Notes: generated by a model from the sequence alone, not told the origin. Counted from the first letter of the stretch, positions 24,304-37,944 are shown. The stretch is 64,000 bases of DNA from Zizania palustris (GCA_019279435.1 JAAALK010000287.1:68761144-68825143); one strand, 5' to 3'. Numbers and translations are program-made.

Positions 24304-26628
24304 ATGGAACCTACTACTACTTCTATTAAGAACATTCCAGTTTTTAATTTGCGATCTATTCTTGAATGAGAGAAATTGTTTGGAACAAATTTTATGAATT
24401 GGTACCGAAACTTGAGAATTGTTCTTAAGCAAGAAAAAAAGAACTATGTTCTAGAGGAACCTCACCCCGATTAGCCAGAAGAGGATGCTTCTACAACAAA
24501 CAAGCGTGCTTATGAGAAGCATGCTAGTGATTCCATAGATGTCAGCTGTCTGATGCTTGCCTACATGTCCTCCGAGTTTCAAAAACAATATGAGGAATGT
24601 GATGCTTACGATATGATTATAGGTCTCAAGGGCATGTTTCAGAACCAGGCTAGGGCTGAGAGATACAATATGACTAAGCCCTTGTTTGGGATTAGGCTGA
24701 CTGAAGGGAGCCTAGTAAGTTCTCATGTGATCAGGAAGATTGGTTACATTGAGACTCTAGAGAGACTGGGTTCTCCACTAGATCCATACTTAGCTATTGA
24801 TGTGATTCTGCAGTCGCTCTCACTGATCTTTGAGCCAATCATCATGAATTACTACATGGTTGGATTGAAGAAGACACTAGCTGAGTTGAATGAGATGCTC
24901 AAGGCTGCTGAGGTGAGTATAAGGAAATCTCAAAATCATGTGATGATGGTTCAGAAGGAGAGCAAAAAGAGAAATAGGAAGGGCAAGGCTAAGACTACAG
25001 ATTCGACCTCTAGTGTGAAGTCTAAACCGACTGGAAAGTCCAAGTTGGGTCATGCTAGCTCTGATGTGTGCCACCACTTCCACAAGCGTGGGCATTGGAA
25101 GTGCAATTGCAAGGTGTATCTGGAAGAACAAGAAGAGAAGTGTGACTTCCACTTCAGGTATTAATGTTATTGAAATTAATTTTGCTACTCATCCAAATGA
25201 TTTATGGGTATTTGATACCGGTTCAATGATTCATACATGCAAATAATTGTAGGGGCTTAGTAGAGTAAGAAAGTGTGTTAGTGGCGAGTTGGATGTCCGC
25301 GTCAGGAATGGTGCAAAAGTTGCAGCGTTGGCCATCGGTGTTTATTCATTGTCACTACCTTCAAGACTAGTTTTGGAGTTAAATAATTGTTATTTCATTC
25401 CCGCCTTAGGCAGAAACATTATCTCTTCTTTATGTTTAGAGGAAGATGGTTTTGAATTCGTAATAAAGAACAAGTATTGTTCAATATTTTCGAATGGATT
25501 ATATATTCTAAGTCTTGAAGTTGGACATGTTTATAATATTAATACTAAGAAACAACGATGTAATGATTTGAATCCTACCTACGTCTCGTATTGTCATTTA
25601 GGTCATATAAATGAGAAGCGCGTGTAGAAGCTCCATAGTGATGGACTTTTGGAGTCATTTGATTTTGAATCATATGACACATGCGAGTCTTGCTTACTTG
25701 GCAAAATGATAAAGACACCTTTCATTGGACAGAGTGAGAGAGCGAGTGAGCTATTGGCCATAGTACATACTGATGTGTGTGGACCAATGAGCCATGTCGT
25801 AAGGGCTAGTCATCAGTACTTCATTACTTTACTAACGACTTTAGTAGATATGGTTATGTCTACTTGATGAGGCATAAGTGGGAGTACTTCGAAAAGTTTA
25901 AGGAGTTCCAAAATGAAGTACAAAATCATACGGGTAAGACAATTAAATTTCTACGATCCGATCATGGAGGTGAATGGAGTGTCCGAGCGGAGAAACCACA
26001 CCTTGTTGGACATGGTTCAGTCTATGATGAGTCATACTGATTGTCCATTATCCTTTTGGGGAATCGCTCTAGAAACTGTCACTTTCACGATAAATAGAGT
26101 TCCATCTAAGTCAGTAGAGAAGATGCCATATGAGATGTGGTCTAGGAGGCATCCCAGTTTGTCTTTTCTAAAGATTTAAGGATGTGAGGCATATGTCAAA
26201 CGTTTGACATCTCACAAGCTCACTTCTAAATCTAACAAGTGCTTCTTTGTGGGATATCCTAGGGAAACCAAAGGATACTATTTCTGTAATAGAGAAGATG
26301 GAAAAGTGTTTGTCACTCGGAATGATGTATTCCTTGAGAAAGAGTTTCTCTCAAAAGGAGTTAGTGGGAGGACGGTGCATCTCGAAGAGGTTCGAGAGCC
26401 ACTAGAAGGTGTTCCAGATCCTACTGAACCACAACAGGATTTGCAAGATGTTGCACGGCCCGTTGTAGAGACACCAGCCCCATGGAGGTCCGGGAGGGTG
26501 AGTCACGCGCGAGAACGGTAGATGTTTTTGACAACTAGACAACGCGATGTATTGTTGTTGGACAACGGCGAGCCCAAGACCTATGCGGAAGCAGTGATGG
26601 GACCAGACTATGAGAAATGACTTGGAGC
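24304..26628 (+). pseudogene. Copia gag-pol, first part (Gag, protease, integrase)
   Basis: From ATG 24304 the frame gives a Gag with early stops. A long open part at 24553-25164 carries the UBN2-type core and a knuckle, CHHFHKRGHWKCNC, in which one Cys is His. The protease motif WVFDTGS is at about 25205. The integrase zinc region has CHLGHINEKR and CESCLLGK (25580-25710), the first catalytic Asp is in HTDVCGPM (about 25766), and NGVSERRNHTLLDMV (about 25973) carries the final Glu. A later GCEAYVKR...CFFVGYP segment is typical of Copia. Stops and frameshifts at about 24370, 25165, 25246, 25627 and 25867 make it inactive. The hAT element splits it at 26628. Confidence 0.88.
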
Positions 26629-26799
26629 TAGGGATGGCAATCGTACCCGATTACCCGTTTACCCGCGGGTAAAAACCCAATTTGGGTCGGGTTTGTTCTC
26701 AATTTCATACCCGATGGGTAAACGGGTATGGGTATGGGTATCAACTACCCATACCCATTTACCCGATTACTCGATTATCCTCACTATAAAAATAAATCT

Positions 26800-27315
26800 T
26801 GTCGGCGTAAAAGATTACACTAACAGGTTTAGACAACTTGAAAGACTGACAAATGAAGTATTTGCTTATGAGGACTATTCCAAGCCTCCAAATTGAATAA
26901 TAGCATGAGATAGTTCAAAGTGTGTATTGAATATCTGAGTATTCGATACCCCTTACAAAGCGAAGAGGGGTATTTATAGACGAAATACATTTAAGAAAAG
27001 ACTTCTTTATCCTCTAATTACAACTGACTTAGAAGATACTGTTTAATATTCTTCGTATGGTTAAAAGGGTAAAAGACTAATTTAATAGTGAGAAAGTAAT
27101 TCTTCTGCCCTTGCTGGCAGAACCCCTTCGGGTAAAGAGGCTCAGGGATTCTTCGTCATGCCGAAGACTTGGTAGAGGCTTTCATTGTATAAGGCTCCAA
27201 ATCCAGCGAAGCCTTGATGCTTTTAGGACCTTCGGAGACCAATGCTTCTGACTTCGTTTCGTCTGATTGTGTTGACTTTCTTAATCTCCAGAGGATGCAA
27301 TATTTTCCCCCAACA
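26800..27315 (-). repeat. Gypsy 3' LTR
   Basis: 516 bp and homologous to 37945-38459. The right boundary is CCCCCAACA, followed by a polypurine tract read on the minus strand. Confidence 0.9.
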
Positions 27316-27804
27316 GTAGCCCCTCGAATACTTCTCTCCGAATTCCCTGTGTAGTGAAGAGGGCAGTATACGCAAGAAATAATTTCATGTCTAAAATTTG
27401 GAAAAAAGAAGTCTGAAAGCCCTTACAACCATTAGAAGTAATATCTTCGGAGGTAATGGATCTCCGGACCCGAAACCTATTCGGAGGCATCCAAAGAAGT
27501 GGCTTCAGAATCAAAGTTCTTTCGGAGCCAAACAAGCCATTAGTTCTTAGAGCCGTTAGACCCAAATTAGAGTCGTTACTCTCTGAGAAGGCTAATGGTC
27601 GCATGATCTCACGGCGGTTGCATGCCATAACGGTGTCGAAACTGAAAGAGAGCAACCCAAACATTGCTCTGTAACATATAGTACAAAGACTTCAGGGGTT
27701 ATAAAAGGAAGAGGAAAAGTGATTTTTAGGCACTTTACCGATTGTTTTTGTAGACTTTCTTTCTTCTTCCTGAGCGCATATTTCTATTTTCCTAGCTTTC
27801 TCCA

Positions 27805-30800
27805 ATGGTGAAAACTAGCAACAAAGTTCCTGCGCTGGCTTCGACTTTGGCCCGATAACAAGTAATGGCAGCGGCAGCGGCGGCGGGGCCTTTAGAGAAT
27901 CCTCGACCCACTGTCCTCACAATCTCCGACTGTCGTCTGCGAAGTATACGGACCAATCGTATAGCTTGGGGGCATCGACCTGCTCAAAGAAGTCGATCGC
28001 CGTGGCGGTGGCCGGGAAGCTGGAGCCTGGAGTGAAGGTGCGATCCCCCGGGAACGAGGTTATTCCAGTGCCGCAGGCGGGAGAGGTCGTAGTATTTTAA
28101 GCCTTCTTCAAAGCCGGACTCGGTCTCCCTGCGGTGGACTTCTTGGCAGAGGTACTAGATTTATTCCATGTAAAGCTCCCCCAACTTTCCCCCAACGCAA
28201 TTGCTCGTTTGGCTATCTTTGAGTGGGCCATGCGGGCCGAAGGGTGTGCGGGGAGGGCAGAGATCTTCGCTGCTCTCCACAAGGCCTCGTGTCAGTCGAA
28301 GATGTGCACCGGACCCAGAGGGGAGAAGATGGTGGTGGCCTTCGGAACCATAAACTTCCAGCTTCACGACGAGTTCTAAGACCGATTTCTAGCGAAGGCC
28401 ATCAACGACCGGTGGTACTCCCACTAGATCCTCCACTGGTTCTATGCGGAGGTGGGGATGACCTGTGCCTTGGCGGGGCCCCTGGAGGAGATCTTGTACC
28501 AGAGGGAGGCGGAGATCAGTCCTGATCCAAGCCAACTTCAGGTACGTCTTGGATTGTTGTACTACGTGAGTCGACGCATGAGCATGCGTGACTTAGCGGA
28601 GGAATTCATTGGCCTCCGAATTCCTCCCCTGATGGCCTCTTGGCCAATTCACTTTGAAGAGAACCCAGAGGGGGGACTTCGAGAAATCCCTTCGAACTCC
28701 GCAGGTAGGTTTTCTGCATATCCTGCATCAAGTTGTTTAATACACAAATATCGATTTAATTTCAATGAATTAATCAGATGATATCTTATATTTTAGCTCT
28801 GCGCATGACTTGGACTCCGGAGCATATTGTCCGACCTGCGGAGAAGGTCCTCGGAGCCCCTACACTTGTAGAAAAGGAGCGGAGGGTGAAGCTAGTAGGG
28901 ACTTGGGAGTGATTCAACCGAGTATGGAGTGTACTCGGAGTTGAGCCCCCGACCCTTCCAGAATGGTCCGCAACGGATCAAGCTCCGAGGAAGAGGAAGG
29001 CCGAGGTCGGGACTTCTGGCCCGTTGAAGACACCAGTGAAGAAAGTGACCCACAATCTGAAGGCTCATTCTCCTTCAAAATCGCTTGTTTCGTCGCCGGA
29101 GCAATCCGAAGATGAAGACGACGCAGACATACAGATGGCGAAGGAGTTCAAAGCTCTTCTTGCGGGGGATGAAGGGTCTCAAATGGAAATCGATACCTTC
29201 GTCCAGGATGGTACGGAGGTGGCGCCAACCGAAGAGGGGGGCGAACCTAGGCAGGTGAATGCCAAAGTTGCTCCATTAGGTGGGGCAGACGCCCTAATTT
29301 TGGATCAAGGTGGAGTTGAGGCCGAAAGGGTTCAGACCCTGGATGTGGAGGGCTCAGCTTTGGATGAAGTGGTAGTTGCTGCAGCAGAGGAAACTCCAAC
29401 AACTATTGCTTCGGTTCGATCTCCAGAGTCGTAGGAAGTCTTCGATCAGATGTTTGAGCCTCCGAGCAGTCCTGTGCTCGTCCGACAACAAGGTGTCGGA
29501 GGTATATCTTGACCGAAGCTTGTATCACTTTCTTTTACCTGCAACATTTAAATAATAGCATAAACCTTTGATTTCACATAATCAGCTCCAATGGAGATGG
29601 CCCCGGCTAAGGAGTTGTCTTGTTGCTTGAGACAGCTTTGGCGTCATTATCGACTTCAGCGCAGGAGACAACTCCGACACTAGAAGTGACTCCGATGCAG
29701 GAGTCAACTCTAGCGCAGGAGATGGCTCCAAAGCAGGCGACGGGACCTAGAAAGGGCAAAGGTAAATCTTGGCCGATGCCTGCTCTGACAGTGGGGTGGA
29801 CTCTATCGGAGTTGACTGACGGAGGCCAATCGACAGAGGCTTCGGAAGATGCCTCTCTTCGCTCCGGCCCTTCTCCCACTGACGATGATTGGAGTGCCTT
29901 AACAAGGCTATCCCTTCTAGCCCCTTTTCTTGAAAGGAGGATAGGACTTCGGACTTTGCTAGAGCCTTTGGCTCGAGCAAGCCGGGAAGTGGGGGAGACC
30001 GAATTGGTCTCCATCGTAGTCAGGGCCGAATGGCCGGAGGTTGACACCGCCCCTGAACGGATAGCTTACCAGGTACGAAGCACCTGTAAAAGTCATTTTA
30101 ATTTAAAGTATATATATAACATACTCACCTTGCTCTTCTTTTCCTTTTGTAAACACATTGTTTTAGCTCGTGCAGCTACTGTTTCCAATGAGCATGAATG
30201 TAATCGGCTCAAAGAGAAGGTGACGGCTCTCCAAGAGAGCCTTGCTGACTCCGAGAACTGGGCCTCGAGCTTGGAGGATATAGCTCACGTAGAGCGGAGC
30301 ACAAAAGAGAAGCTAGAGACTGCGAAGGAAGAGCTTGCGGTTGAGCGGGTGGTGTCCGAACCAAAGTCAAAAGGCTTCGATAGGAGAAAGCATCCTATGG
30401 AGCTGAGGCTGTAAGGCTTCGGGAAGGGCAGCAACATTTGTCTGATGACGTAAGGGTGCTGCTTGTGGAGAAGATTGTCCTTATGACAAAGACAGTCGAG
30501 CTCTCCACTTTGATCCGCGACATGAAGCGCTCGACTGAGGCCTTGATCGCGGAGAATACAAAGTGCGACAGCGTGGGCTCTGAGTCCATGGACATCCTTC
30601 GAGGCGTCTTGGAATATTTTGGGACTTCTTATGCCTCTTCGTCGTCGGCCAACGATACCTTGATTCGGAAATTGAAGATGATCCAAGCAGCGGCAAAGAT
30701 GATGAAGACTTCATGTACTCGGTACGGAGAGATCTCTAGACAAGTAGCGGCTCTCGGAGTACTTCGCTACTTCAAGGACATTGGGATTTTTGTTTCATTG

Positions 30801-31005
30801 GACCTCGGAGTAGCTCCCGCCAGCTTTGGCGACGACTGACTATTGACCCCTTCACCTAACATCATCGCAGCCTGGGAGGCTTTTCAAGCATCCTAGAAAG
30901 TTGATGGCCAGATGGCGGTGAAGATGTGGATCGATGAAGACCACCATCAAAAGCAAGCGCGGACGCTGCCTTTGACTAGCATGCCCCCTCCAAACCCAAA
31001 GGTCT
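27805..31005 (+). pseudogene. Antisense extra ORF of the Tat-type element (putative gypsy type transposon protein)
   Basis: It lies opposite in sense to gag-pol. From ATG 27805 it reads MVKTSNKVPALAST, then hits a stop (CGA TAA). Open parts lie at 28134-28379, 28452-28781, 29024-29434, 29620-30414 and 30438-30839. The first two (FLAEVLDLFHVKL, PNAIARLAIFEWAMRAE, LGLLYYVSRRMSMRD) resemble the plant family called putative gypsy type transposon (PF04195). The rest is acidic, then Glu/Lys-rich and coiled-coil-like (30200-30840). Three likely introns fit GT-AG: 28705-28796, 29502-29585 and 30073-30166. Function of the family is unknown. Stops and shifts show decay. Family naming is by eye. Confidence 0.65.
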
Positions 31006-31860
31006 AGCTCTCCTTAGGGTTCCATTATGTAAAAAACTTGTGTTTCTGTCTTTCTTTTGAATGAAAAAGACTTATTTGGAAATGTTTTTAGGATTTCCCA
31101 CATTTTTTGGATGATGAACTCGAAGTATTAAAAGTTAACAAAGGGCTCCATCAACAGTGAGCTACCTTCGAAACCTTAAGGCCTCACAGGCATCCTCAAT
31201 TTTCAATTCCTCGAGGGAGCCATGGAGAAGTTATACCTGAAATTTGTAAAGAAGTATTAGCTTATATTAAGGAGGAAAAAGGGGAAAAAGATGTTGTAAA
31301 TTTAGAATCTTCATCTTCGGAGGATGTCGACTAGTCCGAAGATGAGTGGTCTAGCGAAGATCAAGTGAATACCAACCCCAAACGACTTCGGACCTGGACC
31401 GAGCTTTAGCAAGAACAAAAGGACTTCCGAGCTTCGAAGAAAGGGAAGCGGATTAAACGTAAAGTTCTGAAGACTCTGGGCTCAGGAGCAAGTCGCCCTC
31501 GAAGTCAGGCTAACTCTGAATCTAGTCTTGGGGACCAGAAGGGTCTTTGTTTTCTTCTTGGCTTAGACACTAATTTTTCATAATGTAATATAATTGATTG
31601 AGTAATATAAACTGAAATGCTTCAAAATTGTGCCTTTACCTCCTAGCCCCTCTTTGAGGGCGAGTGCCTTTGATTATCAAGCGAAGACGGTTGTGCACAA
31701 TGATTGTCATGCCTGCTAATAGTACAATAATTTCAATAAGGTTTTTTTGATTTTGGAGGCTCGGAGCCCCTTACTGTATTGATAAAGAATTTGGAACCAA
31801 TTGTTCAAAATCCGAATAGATGGTTGTTATGGATCTCGTAGGTCTCTTCGAACCTATAGG
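31006..31860 (+). other. Region downstream of the antisense ORF
   Basis: A decayed plus-strand coding-like stretch at about 31200-31510 has acidic Ser/Glu/Asp-rich text and then Lys/Arg-rich text. It may be the tail of the antisense ORF or a second small ORF. No family was recognised. Confidence 0.35.
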
Positions 31861-31920
31861 TCCGGAGTCCATAAATGGTAGCTTAGTACTCTTTTTCGAA
31901 TGTATTGGAATCCGATTATT

Positions 31921-32160
31921 TTGGTCACTTCAGACTCTTTTACGGATGCTTTCAAGCCAATGGCTCAGAATCCGTGTATTTTGGTCGCCTTCGACTCTTT
32001 TTATGGATGCTTTCAACCCGGTGGCTCGGAATCCGTTTTTATGGTCACCTCTGACTCTTTTTACAGATGCTTTCAAGCCGATGGCTCAGAATCCATTTAT
32101 ATAGAACTTTACCACATTGACGGATGCTTCGAGCCGGTGGTTCGAAGTCCGTTAATTGGG
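31921..32160. repeat. 60-bp tandem repeat, four units
   Basis: Units start at 31921, 31981, 32041 and, degenerate, 32101. Each has a form of TTGGTCACCTCTGACTCTTT and TTCAAGCCGATGGCTCAGAA. A weaker unit may precede at 31861. It sits between integrase and the antisense ORF, a place where Tat-type elements often carry minisatellites. Confidence 0.8.
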
Positions 32161-32329
32161 TTCAAATGAAATATACTTACACCCGCAATCATCTCCATTC
32201 CCCTAGTGCATCCACTAGGAGTAGGAATCATCTTGAGAAGCACGCATTATTCTAACCATAAGCTTTATTCATTTAGAAAGGTGTTTACAATCTGTTAAAA
32301 GGAGCCCCTAAGCGAAGTAACGTTTAAGG

Positions 32330-35300
32330 TGCTCCGCATGCCATGCATGTTTCAAATTCCTCACCTTCTAAATTAGCTACTTTAAAAGATCTGGGGCGTC
32401 CTGAATGCAAATTGATATATGGTCCTTCCCATTTATTTCCTAATTTTCTCGGAGCAATTATGCTTCACAATGCTAAATGGCACGGCTTAAGTTCGTTAAG
32501 CTTTATTTTCGGGTCATACCAAGTCTTCGTCTGATGTTGATACTTTGTTAGGTTAGCAACAACTCGAAGCCTTGTTTCTTCAGTCAAGTCAAGCGAAGTC
32601 TGTCTTTCATTGTCAAGCTCTGGTTTGATGGTGTGGAGGGAACCTCCTTTGAGCTCCGTCGGCGTCATGGCTTCATCTCCGAATAGTTACTGGAAAGGGG
32701 TGAACCCTGTAGACCTTGCCTGAGTGGTCCGAATGGACCACAAAATCTTCGAAAGTTCCTTGGTCCATAACCCCTTTGCTAACCCTACTATTCTTCGATT
32801 TAAGCCCGACAAGATATTACCATTGGCTCGCTCGACGACTTCGTTGGATTGGGGATGACGGACATCTGCAAAGCATATTTGGATACCAAGATCTTCACAG
32901 AATTCTTTGAAAAGTTCGGCATCGAACTGAGTGCCATTGTCAATTGTTAGCTACCTAGGCACCCCAAATCTGCAAATAATATTTTGCCAGAAAAGTTTTT
33001 GCACATTCTTGGAAGTTATAGCGGTTAGGGGTTCAGCTTCGACCCACTTAGAAAAATACTCAATCGCTACCACTACAAATTTTAGGCTGCCCTTTGCCAT
33101 TGGGAAGGGGCCAATGAGATCCATTCCCCACCAGGCCATTGTCCATACCAGAGTGATAACTTGAAGAGGTGTTGGTGGACGATGACTCCGTCTTCCCATC
33201 CATTGACAACCCCGAAAAGTGCGGACTAATGCCTCCGCATCAGCTACTATAGTAGGCCAATAGAGTCCTTGGCGAAGTGTTTTGCCTGCTAAAGCCCTAG
33301 GGGCAAGATTGCTACCACATATGCCTTCATGAATTTCTCGAAGTATGTCTTGGCCTTCAGCTTGGGAGATACATCGGAGCAGAGGAGAACAGACTCTGGC
33401 CTTGTATAAAATACCGTTGATAATATGATAGTTCTGGACCCTTAACTGTAATCTTGATAGATTTGGGCCTTCGGGAAAATTGGCTTCGTCTTGCAAAAAA
33501 TCCATAATTGGGCTCTGCCAATCAATGCTTGGTATGCAAAATACCTTAGAAGGAGGGAGTTGTGGCACCGAAGAGGAGGTAAGCTCTTCATAAAAAGCCC
33601 CTTTCGGGATGTTTAGGGCTCCGGCTGTAGCTTTGGCCAAGACGTCTGCAGGCAAGTTATCGGCTCGTGGGATGCTTCGGATAGAAATCCCTTTAAATGC
33701 TACTTTGGTCTTATGGATTTTTTCCAAATATTTAGCAAGTTGTGGATGCCGAACTTGAAAGATTTTATCAACGTGCCCTGCTACAATTTGAGAATCTGTT
33801 TTTATAACAACTCTTGTGGCACCAAGTGCGCGCACTTTGCGAAGCCCAAGCAGGATCCCTTCCTACTCTGAATGCTTGAAAATCTCCATCAGAATATATG
33901 GTCCATACGCCTTCATTTGATTCCTCCGGAGCCCATACCGCAGACAGAGTCCACTCCGCTACAAAATCAGCCACCACCTGTGACTTGATGGCTATTCTTG
34001 CTATGAAGGAAATACCAAAGGGGGCTAGCTCGACAGCCCATTTTCAAATTCTCCCCGTGGAATCTTTGCTTCAGAGCATATCTCCGAGTGCGTAAGAAGT
34101 AGGTACAATTAGATTATGCACCAAAAAATAATATCACAATTTACTCGAAGCCATTACCAAGGCATAAGTAAATTTCTCGAGCTCGGAGTACCGAGTTTTG
34201 GCTTCGGATAAAGCTTCCGATACGAAGTATATCAGATTCTGTACCAACTTCCCATTGAAATCCACTTCTCGAACAAGAACTGCACTGATAGCGGAGCCCG
34301 TGGCTACAAGATAGAGAAGAATAGTTTCATTTGTGAGGGGCACAGTGAGTGTTGTAAGATTGCCAAGATAGTCCTTGATTTCATCAAAGTTCTTTTGGCA
34401 CTCCAGTGTCCAAGCAAAATCTTCAGACCCCTTCAAAGCTTTGAATATTGGGAGGCTCCGCTCTGCGGACCTTGTGAAAAATCTGCTAAGGGCCGCAAGG
34501 CGTCCAGTGAGCTTCTGGACTTGCTTCAAATTTTCCGGCAGAGCCATCCTTTGCAATGCACTTATTTGTGTTGGGCTTGCTTTGATCCCTCTGCTCGAAA
34601 CTAAGTACCCTAACAATTTTCCAGATTTAGCCCCGAAGATACATTTCTCGGGGTTGAGGCGAACTCCACATGCTCGGAGGCTCTCAAAAGTTTCTGCTAA
34701 GTCTAGTCTATGTTGGTGCTTCAAAGCACTCTTTATTACAATGTTATCCATATAGGCCTCAACATTGCGACCTATCTACTGACCTAGAGCCTTAGCAATT
34801 AATCTTGAAAAAGTTTCCCCGGCATTTCTTAAGCCGAAGGGCATTCTGACATATCAAAATACTCCCAAAGGAGTTATGAAGCTTGTCATGGCTTCGTCTT
34901 CACATTTTAACCATATTTGATGATATCCGGAGTACGCGTCGAGGAAGCTTAAAAGTTTAGAGCCGACAGTGGAGTCGACGAGTTTGATCAATGCGGGGCA
35001 TGGGGTAGGGGTCACGCGGGCATGCTTTATTTAGGGATGTGAAGTCAATGCACATGCGCCACTTACCGGAGGCCTTTTTCTTGACAAACACGGGGTTAGC
35101 TAACCACTCCGTGTGGGCCACCTCCCTAATGATCCCGACCTTTAATAACTTTTCAACCTCCGCTTTGGCAAGATACACCCGTTCTGTCGACAACTTGCGG
35201 AGCCCCTGGCGAACAGGTCGAACCCTTGGGTTGACGAGTAGGCTGTGCTCGATAATACTTCGGTCAATTCCAGGAATATCTTCGTCAAACCAAGCAAAAA

Positions 35301-37740
35301 CATCCAGATTCTCTTTAACTACTTCTTCCAGTGAAGTGGCAATTTCCGAAGGTAGTTCCTTGCCAAACTAGATGCGATAGTATTTTCCGTCCTTGACAAT
35401 GATCTTCATTACAATTTCACCTTCAGGGCTTGGCTTGAGGGAGGAGATCTTCTAGGGGTCACTTGACGTGGAATTATCCTCCGAATGATCCTGCACATTA
35501 TTAACCTTCCTAGAATCAAGAGGTGGGCCATGGTCATACTCCGCCCTCCACGCCACAGCTTGGTCGTCGAGGAACACAAGTACTCCTCCTTGTGTAGGAA
35601 TTTTCAGGCATAAATAATTGTGATGTGCTACAACTCTAAATTGGTTTAGCATTCCCCTTCCAAAGATAACATTATAAGCGTAAGGGGCGTCGATGATGTC
35701 AAAAATCACCTCCTCCGATCTAGCCAGGAGCCCCTCTCCGAAGGCGACCTCGAGACCTATTTGGCCGAGGGTATCGAGAGGAGGGCCTGTGAAGCCTTGA
35801 AGTGGATGAGATGCTCTAAGTAAATGCTTCCGCGAAATGCACAATTGATCAAAGTCCTGGATGAAGATAATGTCCGCGGAGCTTCCGCCATCAACCAACA
35901 CTCACCGGACCTCTATTCCTGTGATGTAAGCTGTAATTACAAGAGCCCCTCTCCGAAGGCGACCTCGAGGACTATTTGGCAGAGGGCATCGAGAGGAGGG
36001 CCTGTGAAGCCTTGAAGTGGATGAGTTGCCGGAAGTAAATGCTTCCACGAAATGCACAATTGATCAAAGTCTTGGATGAAGATAATGTCCGCGGAGCTTC
36101 CGCCATCAACCAACACTCACCGGACCTCTATTCCTGCGATGTCAGCTGTAATAACAAAAGGGTCCGCATGAGGGAATTTAATTCTAGCTGCATCAGCTAC
36201 AGAGAAGGATATGGGCACATGAGACCATTCGAGCATTTCAGCAACTGATGAGGAGGTCCCAATATGCCCTACTTCGCGGACATATTCTCTCCGGTGATGC
36301 TTCGACATGCCGCCTAGGGTCCCTCCTCCGGAGATGGGAGGACTACCCGTTTACAGTGGTATTAATTGTCCTCTTGCTTCAGAGGTGGCATAACACTGGC
36401 CACCGAAGGTTGTCTTAGGGCTTTGAAGCTGTCCACACGTCCAATAGCCTACACTGGCTTCAGACGTGTCACGGGAGGGGCCTAGTCAGTAGTGCCTCGA
36501 CTAGAGCTCCTCTCGAGATACTCGCTCCACAGAGCTAATATGGACTTGCATGCGTCAGTAGCATGGCTTTGGTTTTCTCCATGCACACAGCAGAAGAAGG
36601 CCTAGCCTCAGCCAACCGGCTTCCCTAGCAGCCTTGAGCCGCTGGCCTTGTTGCCCTGAGCCTACGGATACTTAGGAGGCAAATTCGAAGCAGAAGGGGC
36701 AATATTTAGAACCTTAGAGAGAGAATGCTTTCGCCATCTTTGTCCATCATTGTGATTATTCTCGAAGAGAGACACTTGTGATGAACTTGATGCCTTCGGC
36801 TCGATCTTGACTTCTTGAAGGAAAGTCAATGAAGACGAAGCAGTTCTTCGAAGCCATCCTTCTTCGGACATAGCATATTGCTCGAAGTAGGTCATCAGTT
36901 GCGCTATCAAAGAAATATGCTTCTAGTGAAGCTTGTCGAGGAGGCCCACATTCGTGACACGTTCGCGCGCTGTGTCAACAATGGATGATGTAGATAGCCC
37001 CTTTATTTGAGACTTCGTATGAGCGAAGCGCTTGAAGAATTGGCGTAGAGTTTCTCCGAGCTACTGCTTCACCTAAAAAAGTCTCCCTACAGACATCGGC
37101 GGCACAAAAGTCCCTTGAAAATTGCTCACAAATTTTTTCCTCAGTTGCTCCCAAGACTTAATTGATCATGGTTTTAAATACCAGAACCAACGAAGATCCA
37201 CTCATTTGAGCGCGAGTGAGAAACACTTGGCCATCGTGTCTCGAACCCATCTGCTGGCTTCAATATCTAGAGCATAAGAGTGGGAGAATTCTCTAGGGTC
37301 TTCCTCTCTGGAGTACTTGCACAACTTCGAAGTCTTGAACTTGGGGTTGAAGTGCACCTTTTGCAAGTCTGGGTGCAACAGAGATTTATCATCGAAGGAA
37401 GCATTCTCAGTGCTTCTCTAAATCTCAGAGGTTTTAGGATAGTAAATGGGGACATCGTCTTGAGGCACTTTCGGGATGACAGGGCTAGCCTCAGGGTGAA
37501 GCCTATCGGCATCTTCCTGCCTCCATCTTCCTACCTCGGCCTGAAGATGAGCCATCTGGGCCACCACATCATCAGGATGGTCTTTGTTTCCTCCGAAAGA
37601 GACCTCCGGGTCTCGAGAACTAGCGAAGTTAGTTCGGAGCACGGATGGAGCCGTTGGAGGGGCTTCATTGGTTCGCAGCACAGACGGAGCCGCAGAAGGG
37701 TCTTCGTCAGTTCGGAGCACAGACGGAGCCATGAAAGAGG
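32330..37740 (-). pseudogene. Gypsy gag-pol polyprotein, decayed
   Basis: Read right to left. Gag has three 13-residue repeats (APSVLRTNEAPPT type, 37620-37735) and a core near 36660-37510 ending LMTYFEQYAMSEE. Protease has MLVDGGSSADI at about 35901. Reverse transcriptase has FVKKKASGKWRMCIDF (about 35080) and a catalytic box reading YMDN at 34743-34754 where YxDD is expected. RNase H has VIKTDSQIV and RADNLPADVLAK (33640-33830). Integrase has WWGMDLIGPFP (about 33120), IDNGTQFD (about 32930) and HPQSNEVVERAN (about 32850), with the Asp-Asp-Glu residues in place. Stops and frameshifts separate the domains, and a 215-bp duplication disrupts the protease. Domain order is that of Ty3/Gypsy. Confidence 0.9.
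35729..36158 (-). repeat. 215-bp tandem duplication in the protease region
   Basis: Units 35729-35943 and 35944-36158 both run from AGCCCCTCTCCGAAGGCGAC to GATGT(A/C)AGCTGTAAT(T/A)ACAA, with only scattered differences. The unit includes the protease active-site coding segment, so two copies of the amino end are present. Confidence 0.85.
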
Positions 37741-37944
37741 CTCCGTATGCTCGAGGATGAGTATTTACTTCAGGAGTTCGAGGTGGGGGACCATGGAGGG
37801 TCCTCTGACCTTAGTGGTGTTCTAAGATCCCAACCAAGAGGTCCGAGAGGACTCGTGCCTAGGCTCCGTTTAGGAGGCATGGCTCTAGGAAAGATTGGTA
37901 GAGAACAAAGTTTTTGTACTAGGCTCCCCACGGATGACACCAAC

